Shown: positions 54,667 through 64,000 of the stretch, piece by piece
Layout: every line of letters starts with the position of its first letter
Position numbering within the stretch: the first letter of the stretch is position 1
From: Psychrosphaera sp. B3R10
GTDB taxonomy: Bacteria > Pseudomonadota > Gammaproteobacteria > Enterobacterales > Alteromonadaceae
Assembly: GCF_018861025.1 (NCBI RefSeq)
Contig: NZ_JAHKQH010000014.1
Location: forward strand, 1-64,000
Reading direction: 5' to 3'
DNA: 64,000 nucleotides
Notes under the pieces: model-generated
What the model was told of the DNA's origin: nothing
The model's database searches: none
What the model saw: only the letters and a program-made list of their open reading frames with translations
Made by a program: the position numbers and the translations under genes

Positions 54667-55170
54667 ATGACTTTAGTGAAAAAGATTTTAGGTGCAACAG
54701 CTGGTATTTTATTTTCAGTATCGGTTTTTGCAGAATCAATTGCTGTAATTGACGTACAAAAAATTGTCGCTCAATTGCCTCAGACTCAAGCAATGATGCA
54801 AACCCTAAATGAAGAATTTGCTGGCCCGAGAGAAGAACTGACTAAATTACAAAGTGACATAAAATTTAGTATTGAAAAGTTTCAACGCGAATCAATGACA
54901 ATGAGTCAAGAAGAGCAAGAAGCACTTAAAGTTAAAATCGAAGGAATGCAAAAAGAGTTTCAAAGTCGTGCACAGCCGCTAGACCAACAACTTAAACAAC
55001 GTCAAACTGAAGAGCGCAACAAGATCTTAGCGCTTGTTAAAGAAGCCGTTGATGCTGTTGCAGCAGAAGAGAAAATCGATATCGTGTTGCAAGCACAATC
55101 AATTGTATTCGTGACTCCTGAAAAAGACATTTCAGACAAAGTTACAGCGCGGATCAGCAAATTAAACTAA
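54667..55170 (+). CDS. skp: Periplasmic chaperone Skp (OmpH)
   Basis: Skp is a trimeric periplasmic chaperone for unfolded outer-membrane proteins. The 167 residues have a signal peptide (1-22, ending VFA), an AVIDVQKIVAQLP start of the mature protein and a long coiled coil (about 45-125). The order bamA-skp-lpxD is conserved. An attenuator-type terminator follows. Confidence 0.94.
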   Translation: MTLVKKILGATAGILFSVSVFAESIAVIDVQKIVAQLPQTQAMMQTLNEEFAGPREELTKLQSDIKFSIEKFQRESMTMSQEEQEALKVKIEGMQKEFQSRAQPLDQQLKQRQTEERNKILALVKEAVDAVAAEEKIDIVLQAQSIVFVTPEKDISDKVTARISKLN

Positions 55171-55194
55171 TTTAGGTTTACGCGTTATAATTGA

Positions 55195-55220
55195 AAAAGC
55201 CCACTCTATGTGGGTTTTTT
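55195..55220 (+). terminator. Terminator between skp and lpxD
   Basis: AAGCCCAC/GTGGGTT with a TCTAT loop is followed by TTTTTT. It ends 17 bases before the lpxD start, inside an otherwise continuous gene series, so it probably lowers lpxD expression relative to skp. Confidence 0.75.
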
Positions 55221-55236
55221 ATTGGGAGGATTTAAA

Positions 55237-56289
55237 ATGGCAATTACGTTAAAGCAATTAGCGGCCGAGATAACCAATCAAACTGGCTTAGAAACAGAAG
55301 TGATCGGTGACTCAAACTATGCAGTTACTAGTATCGCAACGTTACAGAATGCGACAAAACTGCAAATTTCATTTCTTGCCAATGCCAAATACAAAAAATA
55401 TTTAGCGGAAACGCAAGCGGGTGCAGTGATATTATCCAAAGCACAGCGAGATGATTTTGCTGGTAACCGCATTGTGATGGATAACCCCTATGCAGGTTTT
55501 GCGATAACCGCACAAGTTTTAGATTCTACGCCACTGCAAAGCGACGGAATTCATCAAACGGCAACCGTCGACCCAACCGCTAAGTTTGGCCTAAATGTTA
55601 AGATCGGTGCAAATGCCGTGATCGCAGCACACGTTGTTTTAGGCGATGATGTAGTGATCGGAGCAGGTTGTTATGTCGGGCAGGGTACAATGCTCGGCTG
55701 TCGAACTCAACTGATGCCAAATGTTACGGTTTACCATACGGTGAAGATAGGCTCAGATTGCACTGTACACGCAGGAACCGTGCTCGGTGCGGATGGGTTT
55801 GGCTATGCACCACTAAATGTTGAAGGTAATCAACACTGGTTGAAAATTCCTCAGGTCGGTCGTGTTGTCATCGGTGATCATACCGAAATTGGCGCATCTA
55901 CAACCATCGATCGCGGTGCAATAGAAGATACAATAATTGGTTGTCATGTCATTATTGATAATCAAATACAGATTGGACATAACGTTGAGATTGGTGATTT
56001 TACGGCTATTGCTGCCGGCACTATGATAGCGGGCAGTACTAAAATTGGTAAAAATGTCACCATTGGTGGGGTTTGCGCTATTAGTGGCCACTTAACAATA
56101 TGTGATAGAACATTTATTACTGGCAGGGCCTTCATAATGAAGGACATAAATGAACCTGGCGTGTATTCGTCTGGAATGCCAGCAACAACAAATAAAGAGT
56201 GGCGTAATAATACGGCACGTTATAGAAAACTAACGGAGCTATTTGACCGGGTTAAAAAGCTTGAGAAATCGAGTGACCAGGATAAATAA
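55237..56289 (+). CDS. lpxD: UDP-3-O-acylglucosamine N-acyltransferase
   Basis: LpxD adds the second acyl chain in lipid A synthesis. The 350 residues have an N-terminal uridine-binding domain (about 1-100), a left-handed beta-helix of hexapeptide repeats (about 105-305) with the catalytic His in IDNQIQIGHNV, and a C-terminal helix. ATG at 55237 with GGGAGGA 6 bases upstream is preferred over the in-frame start at 55210. Confidence 0.96.
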   Translation: MAITLKQLAAEITNQTGLETEVIGDSNYAVTSIATLQNATKLQISFLANAKYKKYLAETQAGAVILSKAQRDDFAGNRIVMDNPYAGFAITAQVLDSTPLQSDGIHQTATVDPTAKFGLNVKIGANAVIAAHVVLGDDVVIGAGCYVGQGTMLGCRTQLMPNVTVYHTVKIGSDCTVHAGTVLGADGFGYAPLNVEGNQHWLKIPQVGRVVIGDHTEIGASTTIDRGAIEDTIIGCHVIIDNQIQIGHNVEIGDFTAIAAGTMIAGSTKIGKNVTIGGVCAISGHLTICDRTFITGRAFIMKDINEPGVYSSGMPATTNKEWRNNTARYRKLTELFDRVKKLEKSSDQDK

Positions 56290-56313
56290 TTTTGTATTGA
56301 AAGGAGACACACT

Positions 56314-56778
56314 TTGTCTGAGCAATTAAACTCATTTGAAATCGAAAAAATCATGTCGTATTTACCACATAGATATCCTATGTTGCTGATAGATCGAGTT
56401 ATTGATTACAAAGTTGGTGAAACGCTACACGCGATAAAAAATGTAACGATCAACGAGCCAATTTTCACTGGCCATTTTCCTGGTCGTCCTGTGTTCCCTG
56501 GAGTTCTTATTTTAGAAGCTATGGCACAAGCAACTGGCCTACTTGGTTTTAAAACTATCGAAGCTGAAAAAGGCGCTGTTGACCCTGACGAATTGTATTT
56601 GTTTGCAGCAATAGATAACGCTCGTTTTAAAAATCCAGTTGTACCGGGTGATCAAATTCACTTCCACGTAACGTTTGTTAAAGAACGTCGTGGTATTTGG
56701 AAATTCACAGGTGAAGCTCATGTTGACGGTAAAATGGTGGCATGCGCAGAAATAATGTGTGCTCGTCGCGTATTATAG
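56314..56778 (+). CDS. fabZ: 3-hydroxyacyl-ACP dehydratase FabZ
   Basis: FabZ dehydrates 3-hydroxyacyl-ACP in fatty-acid elongation and competes with LpxA for substrate. The 154-residue hot-dog protein has [12 protein letters not shown] and [20 protein letters not shown] (20 residues) with the catalytic His and Glu. The start is TTG at 56314 with AAGGAGAC upstream. A terminator follows at 56801. Confidence 0.96.
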   Translation: MSEQLNSFEIEKIMSYLPHRYPMLLIDRVIDYKVGETLHAIKNVTINEPIFTGHFPGRPVFPGVLILEAMAQATGLLGFKTIEAEKGAVDPDELYLFAAIDNARFKNPVVPGDQIHFHVTFVKERRGIWKFTGEAHVDGKMVACAEIMCARRVL

Positions 56779-56800
56779 AATGACCAAAATCTTACGTAGA

Positions 56801-56825
56801 AAGTCGGTATATCCGGCTTTTTTTG
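56801..56825 (+). terminator. Terminator between fabZ and lpxA
   Basis: AAGTCGG/CCGGCTT (one T-G wobble) with a TATAT loop is followed by a run of Ts. The 220-base gap fabZ-lpxA is unusually long for this cluster, so lpxA probably has its own promoter in 56830-56990. Confidence 0.78.
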
Positions 56826-56998
56826 TATTTATGCCTAAATAAGCAACATTTACCACTCAGAACGTTTTCACCTGCTCGAATACCTGTTAAATTTTACATA
56901 TAAGAAATGGACTTATACGACTAGCACGGTCACAAGGGCTTGAATTTTGTCTAGTTTGCACTATTAAACTATGTATAAGCTGAGAAAGAGAATTTATT

Positions 56999-57760
56999 TT
57001 GATACATGAAACTGCAATTATTTCGCCGACAGCTAAGCTCGGTAACAATGTTTCAGTAGGTCCTTGGACTTACATTGGAGACAATGTTGAAATTGGTGAC
57101 GGAACTGTCATCCACTCACATGTAGTGATCAAAGGGCCAAGCAAGATTGGTCAGAACAATGTGATCTTTCAATTTTCGTCGGTTGGAGAAGATTGCCAAG
57201 ATAAAAAATTTGCGGGAGAAAAGACCTATTTAGAAATCGGCGACAACAATATTATTCGTGAAAATGTGACGATTCACCGTGGCACTATTCAAGATCAAAG
57301 TTTAACGAAAATTGGCAGTAATAATTTGTTTATGGCTTATACACACGTCGCCCATGACTGTGTTATCGGCTCGAATGTCATCTTCGCTAATAATGCAAGT
57401 GTTGCAGGTCATGTGCATGTCGGAGATTGGGCCATTTTAGGTGGCATGGTTGGTGTTCATCAATTTGTGCATATAGGTGCCCATAGTTTTATTGGACTAG
57501 ATTCAATCGTAGTAAAAGACGTGCCACCTTATGTGTTGGCGTCGGGCAATACCGCTGAACCGAAAGGCATTAATTCTGAAGGGTTAAAACGTCGTGGTTT
57601 CACCGCGGAACAAATATCGTCGATAAAACGTGCTTATAAGGAAGTTTACCGAAAAGGCAATTCTATTGCTGAAGCACTTGAACAACTTGATGGTGAAGAT
57701 ATTGCTATTGCACCGTTTAAGGCATTTATAGAGAACTCAAGCCGTGGGATCATTCGGTAA
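56999..57760 (+). CDS. lpxA: UDP-N-acetylglucosamine acyltransferase
   Basis: LpxA catalyses the first step of lipid A synthesis. The 253 residues form a left-handed beta-helix with hexapeptide repeats, the substrate segment VTIHRGTIQ, the catalytic-His region THVAHDC, IGGMVGVHQF, and the C-terminal motif EGLKRRGF. The start is TTG at 56999 with a GAAAGAG about 9 bases upstream. It is slightly shorter than E. coli (262). It precedes lpxB by 14 bases. Confidence 0.95.
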   Translation: MIHETAIISPTAKLGNNVSVGPWTYIGDNVEIGDGTVIHSHVVIKGPSKIGQNNVIFQFSSVGEDCQDKKFAGEKTYLEIGDNNIIRENVTIHRGTIQDQSLTKIGSNNLFMAYTHVAHDCVIGSNVIFANNASVAGHVHVGDWAILGGMVGVHQFVHIGAHSFIGLDSIVVKDVPPYVLASGNTAEPKGINSEGLKRRGFTAEQISSIKRAYKEVYRKGNSIAEALEQLDGEDIAIAPFKAFIENSSRGIIR

Positions 57761-57774
57761 ACTGCGGAATTGAT

Positions 57775-58935
57775 ATGACCGAATTAAAAATTGCAATCGT
57801 TGCCGGAGAGCACTCCGGTGATATTTTAGGCGCTGACTTAATGTCAGCGCTTTGTGATCTTGCCGCTGAAAAATCGTTTTCGATTTCATTCAAAGGTGTA
57901 GCAGGACCAAAAATGCAGGCACTCGGCGCAGAATCCATGTTTGATATGGACGAATTGTCAGTCATGGGCTTATTTGAAATATTAAAACGCCTGCCAAGGT
58001 TGCTCAAAAAACGTAAGCAACTTGCAGCCGATTTAATTGAGTGGCAGCCAGATGTGCTAATTGGTATTGATGCACCTGAATTTAATTTGGGTCTTGAGCT
58101 AATGTTAAAAGAGCGGGGGATCACCACAGTTCATTATGTTAGTCCGTCAGTTTGGGCTTGGCGTCAATCTCGGATTAAGACCATTAAAAAGGCCTGCGAC
58201 CTTGTCTTAGCGTTATTGCCATTTGAACAAGCATTTTATCAACAACATGATATGCCCTGTGAGTTTGTTGGTCATACTATGGCGGATCAAATCCCGTTAG
58301 AAGATCAGCAAAATACCATCAGAGAACGATTGCAGTTGCCTTTAAATCAAACAATTTTAGGTGTATTGCCAGGCAGTCGAGGTTCAGAAATTAAATTTTT
58401 GTTACGACCATTTTTGATTACGGCTCGACAACTGACGATGCAAATACCCAATTTGCTAATAATGATCCCTGCGGTCAATGACTATCGAGCTAAAGCAATT
58501 CAGAGTGTCATTGACGAAGCGTTTTCTGATTTGAACATCAAGCTTAGCATTGGCAATGCCCGAGACGTCATGGGGGCTTCTAACGCGGTTTTATTAGCTT
58601 CGGGAACAGCAACACTAGAGACAATGCTGATGAAAACGCCAATGGTCGCTGGTTACCAGGTTGGCTGGTTAAGTTATCAAGTATTCAGTCGGATGATTAA
58701 AACCCCGTATTTTACTTTACCTAATTTGCTAGCAAACAAAGAGTTAGTTCCTGAACTTATTCAGCACGAAATGACGGTAGAAAATATGGTTGAAGCGCTT
58801 TTGCCAATGTTAACCAAACCACAAAACGAACTTAAGCAGCAGTTTTTTGACATTCATCAGAATATCCAACGTAATGCCAGTCTTCGCGCGGCAAATGCCA
58901 TTTGGCCTCTGATTAAACGCGCTAAAGCAATTTAA
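57775..58935 (+). CDS. lpxB: Lipid-A-disaccharide synthase
   Basis: LpxB condenses UDP-diacylglucosamine with lipid X. The 386 residues show AGEHSGDILGADLM, GIDAPEFNLGLE, HYVSPSVWAWR, LGVLPGSRGSEI and LASGTATLETML, all family hallmarks of this GT-B enzyme. It follows lpxA directly and precedes rnhB by 16 bases. Confidence 0.96.
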   Translation: MTELKIAIVAGEHSGDILGADLMSALCDLAAEKSFSISFKGVAGPKMQALGAESMFDMDELSVMGLFEILKRLPRLLKKRKQLAADLIEWQPDVLIGIDAPEFNLGLELMLKERGITTVHYVSPSVWAWRQSRIKTIKKACDLVLALLPFEQAFYQQHDMPCEFVGHTMADQIPLEDQQNTIRERLQLPLNQTILGVLPGSRGSEIKFLLRPFLITARQLTMQIPNLLIMIPAVNDYRAKAIQSVIDEAFSDLNIKLSIGNARDVMGASNAVLLASGTATLETMLMKTPMVAGYQVGWLSYQVFSRMIKTPYFTLPNLLANKELVPELIQHEMTVENMVEALLPMLTKPQNELKQQFFDIHQNIQRNASLRAANAIWPLIKRAKAI

Positions 58936-58951
58936 AAACAAGGTAAATTGA

Positions 58952-59554
58952 ATGACTCAATCGATTACTTTTACCCGTCCAAACATAGATTTAATTGCCG
59001 GGGTTGATGAAGTAGGCCGTGGACCCCTAGTTGGCGATGTGGTGACCGCAGCGGTTATTTTAGATCCTAGTCAACCAATTGACGGGCTCAATGATTCAAA
59101 AAAGTTGACTGAAAAGAAACGAGCGTTGCTTGCTGAAGAAATAAAGAAAAAAGCATTGGCCTGGAGTATTGGCCGCGCGGATCCAAGTGAAATAGATGAA
59201 CTTAATATTTTACACGCCACTATGTTGGCGATGAAAAGGGCCGTTGCGCGCCTTGAGATTCAGCCTAATTTTGTGTTTATCGACGGCAATCGATGCCCTG
59301 ATTTACCTGTCCCCTGCGAAGCAGTTATTAAAGGCGATAGCCTAGTCGCTGAGATCAGCGCTGCGTCAATAATAGCTAAGGTCACTCGAGATACTGAAAT
59401 GGTCGAATTAGACAAAATTCACCCTGAATTTGGCTTTGCTAAACACAAAGGTTACCCCACAAAATTACACTTCGAAATGCTTGCTAAATATGGTCCGACA
59501 CCGCACCATAGACAAAGCTTCAAACCCGTGCGAAAAGCATTGGGTTTAGAATAA
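58952..59554 (+). CDS. rnhB: Ribonuclease HII
   Basis: RNase HII removes ribonucleotides from DNA. The 200 residues have the catalytic Asp-Glu in [23 protein letters not shown], the second Asp in VFIDGN and the third in [18 protein letters not shown]. It lies between lpxB and dnaE as in E. coli. Confidence 0.96.
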   Translation: MTQSITFTRPNIDLIAGVDEVGRGPLVGDVVTAAVILDPSQPIDGLNDSKKLTEKKRALLAEEIKKKALAWSIGRADPSEIDELNILHATMLAMKRAVARLEIQPNFVFIDGNRCPDLPVPCEAVIKGDSLVAEISAASIIAKVTRDTEMVELDKIHPEFGFAKHKGYPTKLHFEMLAKYGPTPHHRQSFKPVRKALGLE

Positions 59555-59580
59555 TAAATCGGAAATAAAATACCCCAATT

Positions 59581-62500
59581 ATGTCAGAACCAAAATTTGT
59601 TCACCTAAGAGTGCATAGCGACTATTCAATGATGGATGGTTTGCCGAAGGTTAAGAAATTGTTAGCGCGAGCGAGCAAGCTTGATATGCCAGCAATTGCA
59701 TTAACTGATCAAATGAATTTGTGCGGCCTCGTTAAGTTTTACGAAGGGGCACATAGCGCTGGCATCAAACCTATAATTGGCACCGATATTTGGCTTCGAC
59801 GTGCAGACGACGAACCGTTTTACCGCATGACCCTAATTGCGAAAAATAATGATGGTTATAAAAATATCACCAACCTAATATCTATGGCTTATTCACGTGG
59901 GTTAGTGAAAGACAAAATGGCGGTGGATAAAGAGTGGTTAATTGAACATCGAGAGGGCATTATTTTACTCTCTGGTGGTTACGACGGTGACTTAGCCTTT
60001 GGCTTGGCAAAAAATAACGACAAACTGCTGGAAGAAATTGTTGCACCGTACAAAGCCTATTTTGATGGGCATTATTTTATCGAAATTACTAGAACAGGCC
60101 GAAAGCCAGAAGATTTGTATAACGAACAAGTTTTAGAGTTTGCAGAAGAACAGGGATTGCCTGTTGTTGCAACAAACCAAGTAATGTTCTTAGATACCGA
60201 AGACTTTGAGCCGCACGAAGTTCGTGTTTGCATTAATCAAAAAAGAACAATGGATGATAAAAATCGTCCAAAAGAATACAGCAAAGAGCAATATCTCAGA
60301 ACAGAAGATGAGATGTGCGAGTTGTTTTCTGACATACCGCAAGCCTTGCAAAACACTGTTGAAATTGCAAAACGATGTAATGTTACCGTTCAATTAGGTA
60401 CTTATTTCTTACCTGAATGTCCCACGGACGGAATGACAGAGGCGGACTTTTTAGTTAAAGAATCTGAAAAGGGCCTCGAAGAACGTTTACTTATTTTATT
60501 CCCAGATCCAGATGAAAGGGCCATTAAGCGCAAAGAATATGATGAGCGCCTTGATATTGAACTTACCGTTATCAACCAAATGGGATTTCCTGGTTATTTC
60601 TTGATCGTTTCTGAATTTATTCAATGGAGCAAAGACAATAACATTCCTGTTGGACCTGGTCGGGGGTCAGGTGCTGGTTCATTGGTGGCATATGCTCTAA
60701 AAATTACTGATTTAGACCCACTTGAATTTGCCCTGTTATTCGAACGATTTTTGAATCCAGAACGGGTATCGATGCCAGACTTTGACGTCGACTTTTGTAT
60801 GGACCGCCGTGATGAAGTCATCGATCACGTTGCAGAATTATATGGCCGTGAAGCAGTATCACAGATCATTACATTTGGTACATTAGCAGCTAAAGCGGTA
60901 ATTCAGTCTGTTGGCCGAGTGATGAGTTTACCGTTTGGTTTTGTTGATCGAATTTCAAAAATGATCCCTGGTGATCCGGGGATGACGTTAGAAAAAGCAT
61001 TTAACGTTGAGCCACAACTTCAAGAAGCTTACGACGCCGACGGCGAAGTGAAAGAGCTTATTGACATGGCGCGTAAGTTGGAAGGTATTACCCGTGGTGC
61101 CGGTAAACACGCCGGTGGGGTTGTAATCGCACCGACCAAGATCACCGATTTTGCGCCACTTTACTGTGATGATGATGGCTCAAATCCTGTTACTCAATTT
61201 GATAAAAATGACGTTGAGACGGCCGGTTTAGTTAAGTTCGACTTTTTAGGCCTACGAACGCTTACGATTTTACAGTGGGCTGTTGATATGGCAAATAGCC
61301 GTATCGAAGACGAGAAAGACTACGTCGATATTACGCAAATTCCGGTAGACGATAAAGCCAGCTTTAGATTGTTGCTTAATTCTGAAACCACAGCGGTATT
61401 CCAGCTAGAATCATCGGGCATGAAAAGCCTTATTAAAAAACTGCAACCAGATACCTTCGAAGATATCATTGCACTCGTAGCACTATTTAGACCAGGTCCT
61501 TTGGACTCGGGCATGGTTGATAACTTCATCGAACGTAAACACGGCCGTGAAGAAGTTGCCTATCCAGATCATGAATATCAACATGAATGCCTAAGAGAAA
61601 TACTTGAACCTACCTACGGTATTATTTTATACCAAGAGCAGGTAATGCAGATTGCTCAGGAAATGGCTGGTTATTCGCTAGGCGGCGCTGACTTATTACG
61701 TCGAGCTATGGGTAAAAAGAAACCCGAAGAAATGGCGAAGCAACGAAGTACTTTCGCTGAAGGGGCTAAAAATAACAATATAGACCCTGACTTGGCGATG
61801 AAAATATTTGACCTCGTTGAAAAATTCGCGGGCTATGGCTTTAACAAATCTCATTCAGCAGCGTATGCATTAGTTTCATACCAAACACTTTGGATGAAAT
61901 GCCATTATCCATCAGAGTTTATGGCTGCGGTAATGTCAGCTGATATGGATAACACAGACAAAATTGTTACCTTAGTTGATGAATGTGATCGAATGAAACT
62001 CGTTATTGAGCCACCTAGTGTTAATTCAGGCTCATATAAATTTACCGTCAACGATGAAGGCCATATTATTTATGGCATCGGCGCGATTAAGGGCGTGGGC
62101 GAAGGCCCGGTCGAAGCGATTTTAGAAGCTCGAGACGCAGGCGGTCCGTTTAGTGATTTATTTGATTTTTGTGCGCGTGTCGATGTAAAACGTATTAACA
62201 AACGCGTATTAGAGAAACTGGTTTTAGCCGGTGCACTCGATCAACTTGGACCAGAACCGCACACGCAAGAAAACCGCGCTATTATTATGGCGACGTTGCA
62301 GGACGCACTAAAAGCGGCGACTCAAAAAGCGAAAGCGGCAGATGTAGGACAATCTGACTTATTTGGATTGTTGGATTCAGCGCCTGCTGAGCTTAAACAA
62401 CAGTTTAACGTAGCGAACCCATGGCCTGACTCTATTTGGTTACAAGGTGAAAAAGATACGTTAGGATTATTTTTAACAGGACATCCAATTAATGCGTTTA

Positions 62501-63066
62501 GGCGTGAATTGCGACATTACGCTAAAATAAAATTAAGTGACGTGGAACCAACTCGCCGAGACCAAATGATCACGGTAGCTGGGCTCGTTATAGATGTACG
62601 TGTTCTGATTAATAAAAAAGGCCGTAAATGGGCTTTAGTGACAATTGACGATAAATCGGGCAGACTCGCTGTGCGTTTCTTCCCTGAACAATACGATATG
62701 TACCTAGATCTTCTTCAAAACGGGAAAATTATTGTAATTAGTGGACAGGTCAGCTTTGATAATTTTAGTGACGGCAATACAATGACCGGTCGAGATGTAA
62801 TGTCGATGACTACAGCAAGAGAAAAATTCGCTAACTGCATTAAATTAGTCGTTAAAAGCGAAGAAGCTGCAGCTAAGTTGCAACAATCGTTGAAAAAACT
62901 TTTGTTGCCATATAAAGATGGGCAAACGCCTGTTCGAATTGAGTACGAAAATGCAATGGCTTCGGCAGTTATTGAGCTAGGAACCGCGTGGCGCGTCAGT
63001 CCAGATGAACAATTAATGTTCGACATAAATGACGAGTTGGCGTTGGAGCCTAAAATTGAATTCTAG
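59581..63066 (+). CDS. dnaE: DNA polymerase III alpha subunit
   Basis: DnaE is the replicative polymerase. The 1161 residues show the N-terminal PHP domain ([16 protein letters not shown]), the catalytic aspartates in [13 protein letters not shown] and in [33 protein letters not shown], the finger motif [14 protein letters not shown] and the C-terminal OB-fold and tail. Length is equal to E. coli (1160). It is 26 bases after rnhB and 50 before accA. Confidence 0.98.
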   Translation: MSEPKFVHLRVHSDYSMMDGLPKVKKLLARASKLDMPAIALTDQMNLCGLVKFYEGAHSAGIKPIIGTDIWLRRADDEPFYRMTLIAKNNDGYKNITNLISMAYSRGLVKDKMAVDKEWLIEHREGIILLSGGYDGDLAFGLAKNNDKLLEEIVAPYKAYFDGHYFIEITRTGRKPEDLYNEQVLEFAEEQGLPVVATNQVMFLDTEDFEPHEVRVCINQKRTMDDKNRPKEYSKEQYLRTEDEMCELFSDIPQALQNTVEIAKRCNVTVQLGTYFLPECPTDGMTEADFLVKESEKGLEERLLILFPDPDERAIKRKEYDERLDIELTVINQMGFPGYFLIVSEFIQWSKDNNIPVGPGRGSGAGSLVAYALKITDLDPLEFALLFERFLNPERVSMPDFDVDFCMDRRDEVIDHVAELYGREAVSQIITFGTLAAKAVIQSVGRVMSLPFGFVDRISKMIPGDPGMTLEKAFNVEPQLQEAYDADGEVKELIDMARKLEGITRGAGKHAGGVVIAPTKITDFAPLYCDDDGSNPVTQFDKNDVETAGLVKFDFLGLRTLTILQWAVDMANSRIEDEKDYVDITQIPVDDKASFRLLLNSETTAVFQLESSGMKSLIKKLQPDTFEDIIALVALFRPGPLDSGMVDNFIERKHGREEVAYPDHEYQHECLREILEPTYGIILYQEQVMQIAQEMAGYSLGGADLLRRAMGKKKPEEMAKQRSTFAEGAKNNNIDPDLAMKIFDLVEKFAGYGFNKSHSAAYALVSYQTLWMKCHYPSEFMAAVMSADMDNTDKIVTLVDECDRMKLVIEPPSVNSGSYKFTVNDEGHIIYGIGAIKGVGEGPVEAILEARDAGGPFSDLFDFCARVDVKRINKRVLEKLVLAGALDQLGPEPHTQENRAIIMATLQDALKAATQKAKAADVGQSDLFGLLDSAPAELKQQFNVANPWPDSIWLQGEKDTLGLFLTGHPINAFRRELRHYAKIKLSDVEPTRRDQMITVAGLVIDVRVLINKKGRKWALVTIDDKSGRLAVRFFPEQYDMYLDLLQNGKIIVISGQVSFDNFSDGNTMTGRDVMSMTTAREKFANCIKLVVKSEEAAAKLQQSLKKLLLPYKDGQTPVRIEYENAMASAVIELGTAWRVSPDEQLMFDINDELALEPKIEF

Positions 63067-63116
63067 AATGTCAGTGCACTAGCGTTGGCAATAATAATAA
63101 TTTTTTGGTGGTATTA

Positions 63117-64000
63117 ATGAGTTTCAATTACCTTGAGTTTGAAAAACCGATTGCGGAATTAGAAGCAAAAATCAACGAACTACAGAAAGTAAATCGTGGT
63201 GGTGAGTTGGATTTGGGTCTAGAGCAAGAGATCACAAACTTAAAAGAAAAAAATCGTGAATTGACGAAAAAAATCTTTTCAAATTTAGGCGCATGGCAAG
63301 TAGCTCAAATCGCTCGCCATCCTCTTCGCCCATATACTCACGATTACATTAAACGTATCTTTACTGAATTTGACGAATTAGCAGGGGATAGAACCTATGC
63401 AAACGATTTGGCAATTGTCGGTGGTATCGCACGTTTAGACGATGAACCAGTAATGATCATCGGCCAGCAAAAAGGTCGTGACACAGCTGAAAAAATAAAA
63501 CGTAACTTTGGTATGCCTAAGCCAGAAGGTTACCGTAAAGCATTACGTTTGATGGAAATGGCTGAGCGATTTAACATGCCAATCATAACGTTTATCGACA
63601 CCCCAGGGGCTTACCCAGGTATTGGTGCGGAAGAACGTGGTCAAAGTGAAGCCATAGCTCGTAACCTAAAAGTGATGGCGGGACTTAAAGTGCCTGTTAT
63701 CTGTACCGTAATTGGTGAAGGCGGTTCAGGTGGTGCATTAGCGATTGGTGTTGGTGACCGAGTAAATATGTTGCAGTACAGCACATATTCTGTAATTTCT
63801 CCTGAAGGATGTGCCTCCATTTTATGGAAGAGTGCAACTAAAGCTGAAGAAGCAGCTGAAGCCATGGGGATCACAGCCGTTAAAATTAAAGAAAACGGTT
63901 TAATCGACAATATCGTTGATGAACCATTAGGCGGCGCACACCGTGATATGGATAAGATGGCTGCGACATTAAAACAACGTATTAAGCAAGACTTAGCTGA
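63117..64000 (+). CDS. accA: Acetyl-CoA carboxylase carboxyltransferase subunit alpha (cut by window end)
   Basis: AccA with AccD transfers the carboxyl group from biotin to acetyl-CoA in the first step of fatty-acid synthesis. Reading from ATG at 63117 ([19 protein letters not shown]) the frame stays open to the end of the window, giving 294 complete codons of the roughly 318 expected. Hallmarks are [37 protein letters not shown] and [16 protein letters not shown]. It follows dnaE by 50 bases, the usual order. Confidence 0.97.
   Translation, partial: MSFNYLEFEKPIAELEAKINELQKVNRGGELDLGLEQEITNLKEKNRELTKKIFSNLGAWQVAQIARHPLRPYTHDYIKRIFTEFDELAGDRTYANDLAIVGGIARLDDEPVMIIGQQKGRDTAEKIKRNFGMPKPEGYRKALRLMEMAERFNMPIITFIDTPGAYPGIGAEERGQSEAIARNLKVMAGLKVPVICTVIGEGGSGGALAIGVGDRVNMLQYSTYSVISPEGCASILWKSATKAEEAAEAMGITAVKIKENGLIDNIVDEPLGGAHRDMDKMAATLKQRIKQDLA

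Overview
The window is about 40% GC chromosomal DNA from a marine gammaproteobacterium. Gene order (initiator tRNA-rimP-nusA-infB-rbfA-truB, map/glnD/dapD divergent from rpsB-tsf, pyrH-frr-uppS-cdsA-dxr-rseP-bamA-skp-lpxD-fabZ-lpxA-lpxB-rnhB-dnaE-accA) and protein content (Oar-like TonB receptor, PEP-CTERM protein, DUF3820, DUF3015, DUF4105) point to the order Alteromonadales, possibly Colwelliaceae or a relative. The genus cannot be fixed from the sequence alone.

Layout. 1-360: a tandem repeat carrying one intact initiator tRNA gene and a disrupted copy. 600-6,700: the rimP-nusA-infB-rbfA-truB translation and RNA-modification cluster. 6,970-16,400: rpsO, pnp and nlpI, separated by accessory genes (esterase, DUF6635-like protein, phospholipase A, haem protein) and followed by a Sel1/HExxH protein. 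16,500-20,250: small HTH protein, PEP-CTERM protein, DUF3820, a diguanylate cyclase and a LysR regulator. 20,500-26,200: two arrays (five and two copies) of a repeated small-RNA gene, all on the minus strand, enclosing an AraC regulator with a MATE pump and a ParD-like protein with a second methionine aminopeptidase. 26,800-28,700: a two-gene periplasmic-binding/membrane-protein unit. 28,950-34,600: S1/P1 nuclease, Oar-like TonB receptor and alkaline phosphatase, which read as a nucleic-acid and phosphate scavenging set. 34,780-41,120: dapD, glnD, map, rpsB, tsf. 41,180-46,340: a four-gene lipoprotein operon with a CsgG-like protein, then DUF4105 and DUF3015 proteins. 46,450-64,000: pyrH through accA (cut by the window end), covering nucleotide, isoprenoid, phospholipid, outer-membrane assembly, lipid A, replication and fatty-acid genes.

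The most unusual content is the repeated small-RNA family at 20,514-21,501 and 25,866-26,192. Each of the seven copies has a promoter-like sequence overlapping a 25-bp inverted repeat, a roughly 105-nt transcribed part with an invariant CCUCCUC (anti-Shine-Dalgarno) core, in six copies in the loop of a small hairpin, and a rho-independent terminator whose stem shows a compensated change. This architecture resembles the anti-SD 'cuckoo'/CcsR RNAs of alphaproteobacteria, but the sequence is not one I recognise.
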